64,000 bases of DNA, taken from positions 15,559,763 through 15,623,762 of the forward strand of contig CM070601.1 of assembly GCA_036346395.1 (NCBI GenBank), read 5' to 3'. Shown in pieces: positions 21,522-32,103 of the stretch (position 1 is its first letter; every line of letters begins with the position of its first letter). The notes under the pieces are model-generated. The model searched no databases and was not told where the DNA came from. It saw nothing but the letters and a program-made list of their open reading frames with translations. The position numbers and the translations under genes are program-made. The stretch is from Hsuehochloa calcarea. Taxonomy: Eukaryota > Streptophyta > Magnoliopsida > Poales > Poaceae.

Positions 21522-23497
21522 TGTGGATATCATGGGGATATGCTCCGATCTTAGGATGATGTGACAATTGGCAATGGCGTTAATGGTTTGTCGTTTCACG
21601 GGTTTTCGACAAAGTTTCAAAGATTCTCGACTTTACGATAGGGCGGTCCGACCGCCATAGCACGGCGGTCCGACCGGTCCCAAATCGGTCGGACCGCCCA
21701 TGTGCGCCGGCCGGACCGGCCGTGACAAAAGTGGTCAAAAGCAGTGGGCCAAAAATAGAGGTGTAGGCAAGTGAGGATCCCATTGTTCTTGCTCCCATAA
21801 TTTTGGAGTCTCCAATAAAAGTTCTATTGGTTTAAAGTTTCCAGAGGTTTCGGATTTTCGGGTTGAAAATTGGCTAAGTCCTTCGGGCGGTCGACCGCCT
21901 TTGGTCGGCGGTCCGACCGCAGGCGGCGATCGACCGCCCCGAGGCGGCGATCGGACCGGTTGTTACTTGAACGTCGCTGTCGTGGCGTTGTTGTTCGTTG
22001 GTTAGGTCAAAGTCATGAGTTTCATGCATATGTGTTGCATGATGCATGTTTTGACTAACGTGGGTCAAGTTGCGAAGAACTTGTTCCCGCTTCGATTTGC
22101 TTGTCTATTGTTGTGCAGGTTGCTTGGTGGTCAACGACGGTCAACGGCGAGGATGATCGGGACGAGGCTTGGAGAGCTTAGGTCCAGAACGATCGACGAT
22201 GCCGGGTGAGGTCAATGAAATCAAGTATGGTGCAGAATGGACAAGGATGACCGAACAGACGATTGGTCGGCGATGGTTTGATCAAGCGGCGCGAGTCGGT
22301 GCAAGTGCCATGGTGGTTTCGGTGGGAGCCGGATGGGAGAGACTTGCCGACATGGAGAGAGCCGGTGATCAACCTACACGTGGCGGAGCATGCGAAGTGC
22401 TTCGCGAAGATGGACTCGGTCTTCGGAGAAGGACCGAGAAGGGGTATTTTGGTAATCTTACCAAATATCACCTTGGTGACCTTTTGCCTACCCACGGCGC
22501 AAGACGGCGCAAGAGAAGCGGTTTAGGTTAAGAGGTGTTGTAGACGGCGCTTTAAAAATGCGTGCGTGTGTGACCCGTTTGTGTTGGGCCTTAACGGGAG
22601 CCCATTTGAGTTAATTTTCTAGAAGGTCTAAGTCTCCACTATAAATAGAGGAGGGAGGTGGCTGCACCCCCTTCAACCCTTTAATCATTATTGAAACCCT
22701 AGTTTTGGCTTAGGGAGAGGATTAGTGGAGGTTAGGGTTCTAGAGAGTTTTGATTTGATCTTGTGCTCTTGGATTGAGCTTTGTCCTCCATTGATGGAGT
22801 GGTCAAACCCAAACCCTATCAATCAATCCAAAGAAAGCTTTGATCAAAGATGTGTCTCTTTGCCCTTCTTCTCTCTATTTGGTGATTTTGAGTCTTTCTT
22901 TGATTCGCATATTTTTGATTGATTTCTTTACATGATATAGCTTGCTGTGACATGTGGGAACACATCTAAGATCATCTTGATCATCAATCACCCACGAGCA
23001 AGTTTTTGGGTCACGTTTCGTTTGACTCGGTTTTGAACCATCCATCTCTCAAACTGAAAAATGTCGTAACTTTTCCATGGATCTCCATGATCTTCAATTG
23101 GAATAGGTTCTGACATCCTAGAGAAGGTGTGTTCCAAGTTTCATGAAGTTTGGAGTTGTAGATCAAAAGTTAGACCTATTTGCAACTTTTTGGTGATTTC
23201 ACTGTTCATCTACTGGAGGTCGAGACCGCCTAGCTAGAGGTCGGACCGCCTTGGAGAGGTCGACCACCCACGAGTAGAGGTCGACCGCCTTCTCTTAGGA
23301 AATTAAGTTTCGATTGTTTTTGGTTGTTTTGCTTCGGGGTTTTGATTGGATTCAATCCTAGTCTTCCTTGTTCTGGTATATCGATCTTCATAGCTTCTAT
23401 AGCTATTGGAGTGAAATTTGTGTTGAATCTAATCGAGGTTGAAAAAGTGAGCGTGCTCCTATTCACCCCCCCCTCTAGTCGCCTTTTCGGTCCAACA
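21522..23497 (+). repeat. 3' LTR of the Copia element
   Basis: 1976 bp, TG...CA, with TATAAATA at 22640-22647. It carries the same three clusters of GGTCGGACCG-type motifs as the 5' LTR. Its end, CCAACA, is followed by the target duplication GTTCT at 23498-23502. Confidence 0.95.
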
Positions 23498-23502
23498 GTT
23501 CT

Positions 23503-24336
23503 TAATGATGTTTGCATTGAGTTTCCTATAATCAATGCACATTCTCCATGTACCATCATTTTTCTTAACCAAAATAGCAGGAGAAGAGTAAGGACTGACA
23601 CTAGGTTAATGGTTTTAGAATTCAACAATTGTTTAATAATCTCATCTGTAACATTGTTCTGATGAAAGGGTAGTCTATAAGGCATCTGATTAATATGATG
23701 TTCCTCAGCCTTCAAAGGAATGGAATGATCACATTTTCCACTAGAAGGTAGTTCCTTTGGTTCCTCAAATACTGACTTGAATCTCTGCAAAATGGGTACT
23801 ATCTCAGCAGGAGTGGCTACCAGTTTGTGAGCTTCACCCTGGATGTAACAAGCGTATACTAGTGCCCCCATTACCCCCTTCTCCATCAGCTTTTGCAGTT
23901 TTTCTATAGTAACTATGCAGGTAGCTATAGGCAATGTCTCATCCTTGAATATGACCCTTCTCTCACCATAGAGGTTAAGGCCTATAGGGTTGTGTGTATA
24001 TATCCAGTCAACACCCAATATAAAATCACATCCTTTAAGGTCTAGTACTCTGAAAGTATCATTAAACTCTACCCCTTGTATGGTATACTTGCAGTTCTCA
24101 CATTTTGCCTTACTCCACAATATTACCCTATTTGCCACCATGACTCTCACTGCAGAGTTATTTTGGATTGAACATCTAACCTTGAGTGCTATAGTAGTGT
24201 TAATAAAAGCAGCAATGCTTCCACTGTCCACTAGAGCATTCCCTTTGACCTTACCCAAGTGAATTATAAGAGTGAAAGTCTTTGGAGGAGCCAGTACCCT
24301 GAATAGCATGTACAGACAATTGGAATGGAGATTCAT
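23503..24336 (-). pseudogene. Gypsy aspartic protease and RT N-terminus
   Basis: The protease active site reads ALVDSGSIAAFI with a downstream LGVDWI. The RT lead-in has HSIPLKAEEHHINQMPYRL and EIIKQLLNSKTI. A one-base shift then moves the frame to SPAILVKKNDGTWRMCIDY, RKLNANIIKN, which meets the Copia insertion. The residues pick up at 12360 with KYPIPVIED. The 368-codon open frame that reaches 23230 is an accidental fusion with Copia LTR sequence. Confidence 0.85.
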
Positions 24337-24798
24337 CTTCTACCTGAACTTCCTCTTCCACAATTTTAGGTCCCTGGGATCTTCCTCATGTTCTCCTCCT
24401 TCATTCTCTACTTCTTCTTGCGTAATTGTGGCCCTCACTTGCTTATTCATTTTACACTCTCGTTTATGGCCTGGATGCCCTTTCTCATTACATTTGAAGC
24501 ATTAGCCCTCATTCTTTGCAGTGATGTTTTGGCCTCCACTAATGTTGGTAGTTCTGTTGTGTTCAGGATTGGCAGTCTTGTACATAATTCCTTGCTATTG
24601 TTCCATTGTGAGCTACTCTTTGGGTTTCCTCTAAAGGCACTAGGCTCAGATCTTCTGAATGGGTTAGACTGTTTAAGCCTTTTTGCTACCCAATAAGCAT
24701 TGACCAATGTGACTAGATTATGGAGCTGTGAGTGGATCTGAATGTAATCCGCTCTGAATGTGATCCTTTAATCCTGTTGTAAAACTTCTGATGTAGTA
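24337..24798 (-). pseudogene. Gypsy gag C-terminal part with zinc knuckle
   Basis: On the minus strand near 24480-24520 the CCHC pattern CFKCNEKGHPGHKREC can be read. It lies outside the 24447..24707 frame, which covers the preceding basic linker (AKRLKQSNPFRR). gag homology stops at 24798 where the X repeat begins, so most of gag and the 5' LTR are missing. Confidence 0.7.
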
Positions 24799-25454
24799 CT
24801 TATCGTAGCAAAAGAAGGCTAGACAGTAAGAGAGTGGACCCCCGGTGTCATCGGAGTGATCAGAGAATCCTCAAGAGAAGGGACCAGATGTCAGAAAAAG
24901 ATGTGTGTATTAGTTACTCCAAAAAAATAGATCTATCTTGTTACATGGGGGGAAGGCGACTATTTATAGCCTACTTAATAGGGTACTTGACATTGCTATC
25001 CTACCCCTAAAAAGTTCTATGTGTGTAGGGGCTGCAGGGGATTTTCCCGCCCCTACATGTAGCCTTCGGCCCATGGTGGACCCACCTGGGCTTGGTCCAC
25101 CTGGTAGGTGCGTCTGGTCCACCGGCGCCCGAGACACCTCGCGGGGTATAGGACACGCCCGAGCTGAGTAGGCCCTGGTGAAAGATCTAGACCCGCCATT
25201 ATGAGTTAATGGATTGTTTTGGTGATTAATGACAAATCCAAATATGAGACTAACTCTCTTGTCAAGTATTATCTTTGTGTAGTCTCATTTGGATATAAAG
25301 GTGAAATACAACGAGGTATACAATCGACATCTTAATCTTATTACACATTTGTGTATGCACACATCTAGGGGGAGTTTTATTCTATATTTGGTGGTTTCAT
25401 TAATATTGATCCATATTCCATTCTCCACATACATTTGGGATCTTTACTTTGAAA

Positions 25455-25585
25455 CAAATCCATTTGAGTATACAGAACTTGTGTAGTTCTTGTATACTCA
25501 TGTTATGAGTATACAGAACTTGTGTAGTTCTTGTATACTCATGTTAAAGTATATATATAACTTGTGTAGTTTATATATACTCATT
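25455..25585. repeat. Duplicated hairpin in the solo LTR
   Basis: GAGTATACAGAACTTGTGTA then GTTCTTGTATACTC forms an inverted repeat. The unit occurs twice in tandem (near 25465 and 25505), with a diverged third copy near 25545. Confidence 0.75.
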
Positions 25586-25789
25586 TGTTACTTCAATTAT
25601 CTACATTCAATTTATGAGTATTTAAGTGGTTATCATCAATTACCAAAGAGGGAAAGATTGAGGTATCTTGTCCCACCATTATGAGTTAATGGTATGGTGT
25701 GGTAATTAATGATAATCATATTGTGGAACTAACATTTTCCATGAGTTGGATGAATAGGCTATGTTCCAGGATGGTGGAGACTTTGGGAT

Positions 25790-25985
25790 GATCATGAGTT
25801 GATCGTCAAGTCAAGAGAAGACCCATCATGTGTTGATGGAGGTCAAGTGAAGGAATGTATCATGCGTTGATGCATGTGAAGACTCGGGATGAAGAAATCA
25901 TCATGTGTTGATGATGTTCAAGATAAGATCCCGAAGTAAAGAAATCATCATGTGTTGATGATTGTCAAAGTCAAGGACCCGAACT
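25790..25985. repeat. CATGTGTTGATG tandem units in the solo LTR
   Basis: Imperfect units of roughly 50-70 bases, each carrying CATCATGTGTTGATG or a close variant, occur about four times. Confidence 0.7.
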
Positions 25986-26189
25986 TGAAGTGTTGATGTG
26001 CGTCATCAAGCTTCAAGAAGATGCAAGGCAAAGGTATGACTAGCTAGGGCTAAGGATGTGTTCCTAGTCTTTTACCGGTCTCGGTGTTTGGTTGATAGAC
26101 CGGATTGCTAGTATAGGATTGCCGTACTATTAAGAGGGGTCTTGACTAGTAGCATGAGTTAGTCATGCGTTGATAGCTCATTGTGTTTG

Positions 26190-26590
26190 CTCTAGCTCAT
26201 CTATGCATGGAGCTATTATTTACGAATGTGTTTTGCAAATAGCCGAGGCTCATGCATTTAATCTTTGTAGCATGGGACTATACTTTGCAAATGTGTTTTG
26301 CAAATGGTTGAAGTCCATGCACCTTAGCCTTGTAGCATGATGCTGTTATTTGCGAATGTGTTTAGCAAATAGTTGATGCTCATGTTTGATTTCTTGTAGC
26401 ATGTGACTTAAGTTTGCAAATGTGTTTTGTAAATGGTGTAAGTCCATGTACCTTTTTCCTTGTGGTATGATTCTAAAAGTTGGCAAATGTGTTTTGCAAC
26501 TTGTTAGGAATCTTGCTATTGATCCTTGTTGGCATGGCTTATCAATTGGTAAATGTGTTTTGCAATTGAAGTTGTTGAAAAAGCCATTGC
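26190..26590. repeat. GCAAATGTGTTTTGCAAATG tandem units in the solo LTR
   Basis: About six imperfect units of 60-70 bases, each with the core AATGTGTTTTGCAA followed by a CATG-containing spacer. The core is itself partly palindromic (TTGCAAA...TTTGCAA). Confidence 0.8.
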
Positions 26591-26599
26591 TGTGTTTGT

Positions 26600-26985
26600 C
26601 AGGATAATCGAAGTTCCGCAGTGTTATGGGCGGAACTTCCTATTATCGAAGTTCCTCGATGTTATGGGTGGAAGTTCCTCGGTTCCTCGTGTGGGAGGAA
26701 CTTCCTATTATCGAAGTTCCAGATGTTATGGGCGAACTTCCTATTATCGATAGTTCCGAAATTTGGCGAACGTTTTTTCGAGAAGCACCCTTTTGGGACT
26801 TAGCCAAATTTTGGAGGTGCGGAAGTTCAATGATATGAGGAACTTCCGATAATAGGAACTTCCACATTTTGGTTGGCGGAAGTTCCGATCTCAATTTCCA
26901 ACGGCTAGTTTCTCGTCTGATATAGCCGTTATTGTGCCTGTCGCTGAGGTGCGGAAGTTCCGGACTTTGAACGGCGGAACTTCCG
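26600..26985. repeat. Cluster of CGGAAGTTCCG / GGAACTTCC palindromes in the solo LTR
   Basis: At least a dozen copies of GGAAGTTCC or GGAACTTCC, often flanked by CGG and with ATTATCGAAGTTCC spacers, lie just upstream of the TATA box near 27040. Confidence 0.8.
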
Positions 26986-28140
26986 ATTTCCCTGATTTTT
27001 CAGGGGTTTGTCTCCCAACGGCTAGTTTTTGTGTGTGGGCTATATATAGCCACCTTGGCCGGTTGGGAGAGGTTGCTGGTGCTATTGTGAACTCTTTGTG
27101 AGCCTCTTGAGCTAAGAGCAAGCCTCTCCTCTCTTATGTGCATGTGTTGCACTTGGTGAGCTTGGAGAGTAAACCCTAAGTGCATATGTTGCCTTAGGTA
27201 GTGGATTGTGTATCCACTTGAGCTTAGACACTTGATTAGTTCAAGTGAGAGTTGAGATTTGTTACTCTTGGTGTTTGCCGACACCTAGACGGCGTGGAGG
27301 CGTCGTGCGCGGTGATCTTCTCAAGAAGCTTGTGAGAAGACCCGGCGGTTTGTGAGTGGTTTGGTGCTCACCATCTCCGGAGTGGAGGAAGAGCAACCAT
27401 AGTTGAGTGAGGTGTTGGTTCGGTTAGGAACCGGTCCAAGTGTTTGGACTTACCTCGGAGGTATTGGCTTAATTAGTGGAGTCGGTCCAATTTGTTTGGG
27501 CTAACCTCAACGTGGATTAGGGGAGACCGGCAAGTCTCCGAACACCACGGTAAAACATAATCGTGCCATCTTGTTTTACTTGTGCTTTACTTTGAGCAAT
27601 TTACATTCTTGCTTATATATCTTGCATGATTGCTCATATTGTATTGTGTTCATTTTGTCGGTGCACTTAGTTGAGCCTAGTTGATTTAGGTTTTAATTGA
27701 GCAAAACCAATTCGCTATTAGCTTCCGCATTTACATATTGGTTTAGCCCGATAGAGATTTTTAAAACCGCCTATTCACCCCCCTCTAGTCGGCCACCTCG
27801 AACTTACACCTGGGCACCCTTCGCTTCTCCCGAGGTGGCCTAACTCCTGAGCTTGCGGTGCTCCGGTGGCCTCCAGGCTTCACCCGGAGCATCCCGAAGA
27901 GGCGCCTGGTACTGCCGAGGTAGGGTCGGACGCGGCCCCCCTCTGGCTCCCCCGAGGTTGCCCCGGAGGACTCATTTCTTCTGGCCTCGCGGTATCCCAG
28001 TGACCCTCCGGGTCTTTCCCAGAGGCTCCCCGAAGGGGCACTGTGCCCCAAAGGAGGGGCATTTGTGCTCGCAGGTCGCAGGGTCTATCTCACGGTCTTC
28101 ACTGGGTCGTTGGGGCGGGTGGGGCCACCCCTACGATAAG

Positions 28141-30240
28141 CCCCTCACGATCGAGGCCCTGCTTCGTCACGGTTGAAATCGCACCATTCTCTCGAAGGGT
28201 ACATGCACACCGCCCCCTTCGGCTTGGCGAAGTGTGCTTGTCCTATTTCCCCCGCGCCCGTCTCTTACGGGGATGTTTCGATGCATTGCTCGGGGTTGTT
28301 TCTTGTTGAGTACATGTTCGGTTGCCTGGTGGTCTTTATGGCGCCTATTTGGGTGATGTGCGCCACCGTTGGGTGTTGCGCTCTGACGCTATTTTGTTGG
28401 GTTTTGTGCAATATAATGGTGTGTAATTGTTGCTCTGTTTGGGGTACACGTATCAACTAATGATTAGCGTGTGGCTCTTTAATTTTCACACCCTGTCGTT
28501 TTGTGGGCTTGGTGTGGGTATAAATACGGGGTGGTATCCCTCCTTTCACCACTTCATTTGTTTGCGAAAAACCCTAGACGTTGTGTTTTGTTGTGTGTTG
28601 CTTCTTCGAGGAGCCTAGCTCCTGAACCTTCGCCTTCTGTGCGGCGTCATGATGAAGCGAATCAGGGACGGTGGCGTGTCGGTTTCCTATACCAACGAGC
28701 TTGGTCACTATTCGGTGACCCAGCATGTGCTACGAACGCTAAAGGACGAGGGGAAGTTGTTGGATCTTGCTGAGGTGCTAGCCCCCAACGCGGAGACAGT
28801 GCCGGAGCCCTGGGAGGACGAGACTGTTGTCTTCGTCGCCTTCTTTGATGCCAGCCTTCGCTTCCCCTGCATAGAGTTGGTGTCCCATGTACTCCAGCTG
28901 TACCAGGTGGAGCTGGCACAATTGATGCCCAACTCCATCGTCAAGCTGGGCATGTTCGAGTGGGTAATGCGGCTCGTGGGGCAAGCGGGGAGGGTTGGCT
29001 CTTCGCATACCTCCATGACGGGCGGTGTCAACCGAAGAAGAAAAAGGATATCGGCGAGAAGCTTAACTTTGGAAGTGTTAGCTTGCCGAAGGAGCGCTGC
29101 CTCCGGTATTTGCCACCTCCCGCATCTCGGAACAGGTGGGAGACCGCCTGGACCCGACGGTGGTTCTACCATAAGTCCCCGGCGGATGACGGTCTGCGCT
29201 CGACCGGAGGGCCTATTCAACTCACTCCCTCCCCATAGATTGATTTGACGTCGAGGAAGGAGGCACTTCTCCGGCTGCTGCTGACTGCGATGTGGAGGCT
29301 CTCCACGAGGGACCTTATGAAGGAGTTCTACATGCTTCGGGTATGGCCCCTTGCACAGGGGTGGAACGTGAAGCTTGGGGAGGCTAGGGGTGGCCTCCCC
29401 CCTTTGATCTGTCAGACCGCGATGGAGGTACCAATTTTTTTACTCTGATATAACAGTGCTCATGCAGTGTTGCCCATCGACGAGGCTATGCGGGTTGCGA
29501 AGCAGCTTCTGGGCCCCTATATTGGGGGGGAGCATGCGAAGTGGAGGTGGGTGGTGCGCTAGCCTCGCCTGAACCGGGCGTATTTGGACCCGACGAAGTG
29601 CCCCGACCTCGAGAAAGTGAGGAAGAAGAAGGCCCGCGTGCTGGAAGAACTGAATGCCCTGAGGCCGATTGGCGCGCTGCCCCCTGCAATGTGTTGGGGC
29701 TGGGGGTGCGGGCGACTCCCGCTGCAGAGGGTGGACGTAGCGGAACGTTCGCCGAAGGCGGCACGGGGTCCTGCGGGGCGTGTCAAGCGTGCAACCTCAA
29801 TGGGATCTTCATCAGAAGTGTGTCCAGTTTCCCCGGTGGTTGTTTCAGAGGGTGTGGATGCGGCGAAGAGGGTGGCAAGCTCGTTTCGTGTGGCGAGCTT
29901 GGCCCTCGAAGAATCTTCGGTTGGGACGCCTTCACAAGTGTACAACCAGGGGTCCAAGGATACCTTGGTGGAGGTACCTGCTCCTACCCGCGAGGTGATC
30001 AGTGAACCCCCCACACACACACACATGCTCATTTTTGTTGTTGCTCTGACTTGTTAACATGCTTCACAGTGGTGAATGACAAGGAGGAGGCCGACAACGG
30101 CGGCTCCAGTGCCGGGGGTCAGAGGGTTACTCCGGTGCCAGTGGGGCTGAGGGGGCTCTGGCGCCAGGGGATCCTAGGCGGTGGGTCCAGCTGCTGCCAC
30201 ATCCGGTGCCACGGGTACTGCGGACCTCGGTGCGTACGAA
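28141..30240 (+). pseudogene. Gypsy-type gag fragment (Transposase_28-like), frames broken
   Basis: A TATAAATACGGGG box near 28520 precedes an open frame from 28649. It reads LGHYSVTQHVLRTLKDEG, then FFDASLRFPCIELVSHVLQL and QLMPNSIVKLGMFEWV, the hallmark of the 'putative gypsy type transposon' gag family. A shift near 28985 moves the reading to LFAYLHDGRCQPKKK and NRWETAWTRRWFYHKSP, and a further block at 29280-29400 reads RDLMKEFYMLRVWPLAQGW. The rest to 30240 is Pro/Ala-rich linker-like. No pol follows, so it is a non-autonomous or truncated element. The exact ends are not visible. Confidence 0.65.
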
Positions 30241-30265
30241 CATGCTGAATTCCTGCAAAAATATC

Positions 30266-30840
30266 AAGTCGGAACGTTCGCGGGCTTAACGCGGCGGCAC
30301 GCAGACAAACTGTTAGAGAACTGGCAGCCGGCAACTCTTGCGCCATTCTCTGTCTGCAAGAAACTAAGCTCGCGACGGTAAATAAGAGCATGCATGGCCT
30401 GCGAAATAGCCGGAGGACGGCTGCAGGGAATGATCTCTAAGCCGGCCGAGGGAACTGGGGGTGGCATTTTGATCTTCTGGGATGACAATCTTCTGAAACT
30501 TGACTAGCCAACCATCCTAGAGAAAAGTCCATAACAGTGAGAGTGACGCCACTTCATGAGGGTCAGCAATGGATTCTGGCCCGCCCTTCGGAAACTACTG
30601 GCCCCTAATGTCTGGATACAAGGGAGTGGTGCAAGCCGCATGGACTCAGCACGAAGATGGGACGTGGCTGAAATTGGGTGGTGCAAATACGAAGCTTTTT
30701 CATTCCAAAGCCAACTCAAGGAGGAGGAGAAAGTTCATTCGCACTCTTACAGATAATGGGAAGGAACACTACCCTTACGCAACATTCAGAAAAGGAGGAA
30801 GCTTTGTTTCACCACTTCACAAAACTCGTAGGAACCGCTA
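30266..30840 (+). pseudogene. L1-type LINE relic
   Basis: 30270-30490 encodes the start of an APE-type endonuclease: NVRGLNAAARRQTVREL, CAILCLQETKL, and a shifted GTGGGILIFWDDN. 30590-30790 encodes the linker to RT: GANTKLFHSKANSRRRRKFI. The intervening part is deleted and no RT catalytic block is left, so the copy is dead. Confidence 0.75.
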
Positions 30841-30841
30841 A

Positions 30842-32103
30842 ACTGGAGTAAAATAGGCAGCCAGTAAACTTCTACGTACTCCATTTCTTACGTTACAGAG
30901 TACTTCCGAGTTGCATCTCATGAGAATATAATAACATCCTGAAATTGAGGGAAAATGATTTCAGCAAAATGCTAGAAATACAAATTTTACAAAGGGGTGA
31001 AGGGCTTTCACACTTATAATGTTAATTACCAAAAAAATCATATTAAACATATTGATTGCTTAGTGCCTACAATGCCGAAACATCTGATGGAATCACGGAA
31101 TGGAACAATTGTTGCCATATGAAATCCAACAGACATAATGAAAACATAATATCTTTAAAATCATGCTTTGCATAGAGCCTTGTAATTGTATCTGGTGCAC
31201 GTAGCCACGTACACTAGTTAGCAAGATAGCGCACAAAGTGATGTGCGCTAAGTCACGTAAGTACTAAATATGATGTTCTTTTTACAAAATATTAAATCAA
31301 CCAGAGACTATTTTAGGCGGCTCCAAAATTCCCTATAACCTAAAAATAACTACTAGATCCTACTGCACAGATCAGCCCAGTTTGTGCAGCGAATCTCAAG
31401 AATTTAGAAGATGGCATGCATGCAATGCACACCCAAACAATAAGAGTCTGGAAGATTCCTCATATACACTTAGGTTATGTATAGTAAGTAGTTAATTTTA
31501 GAACTTCAGTATGCAGCATGAGGGGCCATATTGGGGGATCAACATGATGGTAACGTATGCAATCAATATAAACTACGAAACTGAGCAACATCTTTTCGCC
31601 CCTAAAACCGTACTTGCCTTCCACTAGCCTAGCATCAAGGCTCTTTGATATTTTTCCTATTCCTTAATTGTGCAATTCCAAACTAGTAATGGAACCGATG
31701 ATCATTGATGGACAGGAGATCACACAGTTCAGCTCTTATCAGAATGGGTAAAAGAGCTGAAAAGTACAGGTTGGGGCAGATATATTCACAACCCAACCTC
31801 GTACCACTGCAGCAAGAGATTAGGCAAAGTAAAGAAGTTTAGTCAGCTAGACCTGTTTGCTTCTAGATGCAAAGAGGGACAGTAGTGCATGAACCATGCT
31901 CTCTTGTTTCTGGATCTCAACCTGGTCGGGTCACCCAGATTCTCACAACTCAGAACTCGAAAGAACAGTCGACACCACAAAAGCATCACAGGGAAGCCGA
32001 CTAAAATTTAATATATGTCTCATGTATCACCACTGATAACCCATGTAAACTTTTATTTTCCAACGTTGCAAAAAAGATCAGAAGTCATTTGCTTAAGGAT
32101 TTG
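30842..32103. repeat. Direct repeat A (about 1.26 kb)
   Basis: The segment starts TGGAGTAAAATAGGCAGCC and ends AAGGATTTGGCA. It is repeated, with small indels and substitutions, at 32937-34166. No coding sequence is recognised. It lies directly after the LINE relic. Confidence 0.85.

Larger units (their letters stand above)
12361..23497 (+). mobile_element. Complete Copia retrotransposon (Sirevirus-like), nested in the gypsy RT
   Basis: The 11,137 bp element starts TGTGGATATC at 12361 and ends CCAACA at 23497. It is flanked by a perfect 5 bp target duplication GTTCT (12356-12360 and 23498-23502). Two ~1.98 kb LTRs enclose a tRNA-iMet-type PBS, gag, protease, integrase, RT, RNase H and a PPT. 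Integrase before RT is the Copia (Pseudoviridae-type) order. Long LTRs, a 1.7 kb region between RNase H and the 3' LTR, and dense short palindromes in the LTRs suggest the Sirevirus lineage; that lineage call is an inference. The pol frames are broken by many small indels, but the LTRs differ by very few substitutions. Confidence 0.92.
9481..24798 (-). mobile_element. Ty3/gypsy retrotransposon, interrupted by a Copia element
   Basis: The minus-strand element is preserved as 9481..12360 plus 23503..24798, with an 11.1 kb Copia inserted in its reverse transcriptase. In element order (right to left): gag zinc-knuckle end (24.7-24.4 kb), aspartic protease and RT start (24.3-23.5 kb), RT rest, RNase H, integrase zinc domain, integrase core, integrase C-terminus, PPT, and 3' LTR. 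The protease-RT-RH-INT order defines Ty3/gypsy (Metaviridae-type). The 5' end and 5' LTR are absent: at 24799 the gag sequence meets the X repeat. Several frames are offset, including one within the RT start. The left boundary near 9481 is approximate. Confidence 0.85.
25179..27808 (+). repeat. Solo LTR, Sirevirus-like, inserted in X copy 1
   Basis: 2630 bp from TGAAAGATC to ACTTACA, flanked by a perfect 5 bp duplication CCTGG (25174-25178 and 27809-27813). The end motif TTCACCCCCCTCTAGTCG matches that of the complete Copia at 12361-23497, but the body is a different family. No PBS, coding region or second LTR is present. A TATATATAG box lies near 27040. It contains hairpin, tandem-repeat and palindrome arrays (listed separately). 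Solo LTRs arise by recombination between the two LTRs of one element. Confidence 0.85.
24799..28140 (-). mobile_element. X repeat copy 1 (LTR-like, GC-rich), split by a solo LTR
   Basis: 24799..25178 plus 27814..28140 (about 707 bp) form one copy of a GC-rich element, also found at 34258-35131. Read on the minus strand it starts CTTATCGTAGGGG, has a TATAAATAG box near 24965, a leader CCCCCCATGTAAC, and ends GCTACGATAAG. The terminal ten bases are inverted repeats of each other. The TATA plus leader layout looks like a gypsy LTR, but TG...CA ends are not clear and no target duplication is found here. Confidence 0.6.

Noticed and set aside
23230..24336. A 368-codon minus-strand frame, the longest in the repeat block
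   Set aside because: It joins gypsy protease/RT sequence (above 23503) to antisense Copia LTR sequence (below 23497) across the insertion junction, so the fusion is accidental.
25790..26590. Regularly spaced repeats that could suggest a CRISPR array
   Set aside because: The repeats are imperfect, the spacers are themselves related, and the array lies inside a plant LTR; this is eukaryotic DNA.
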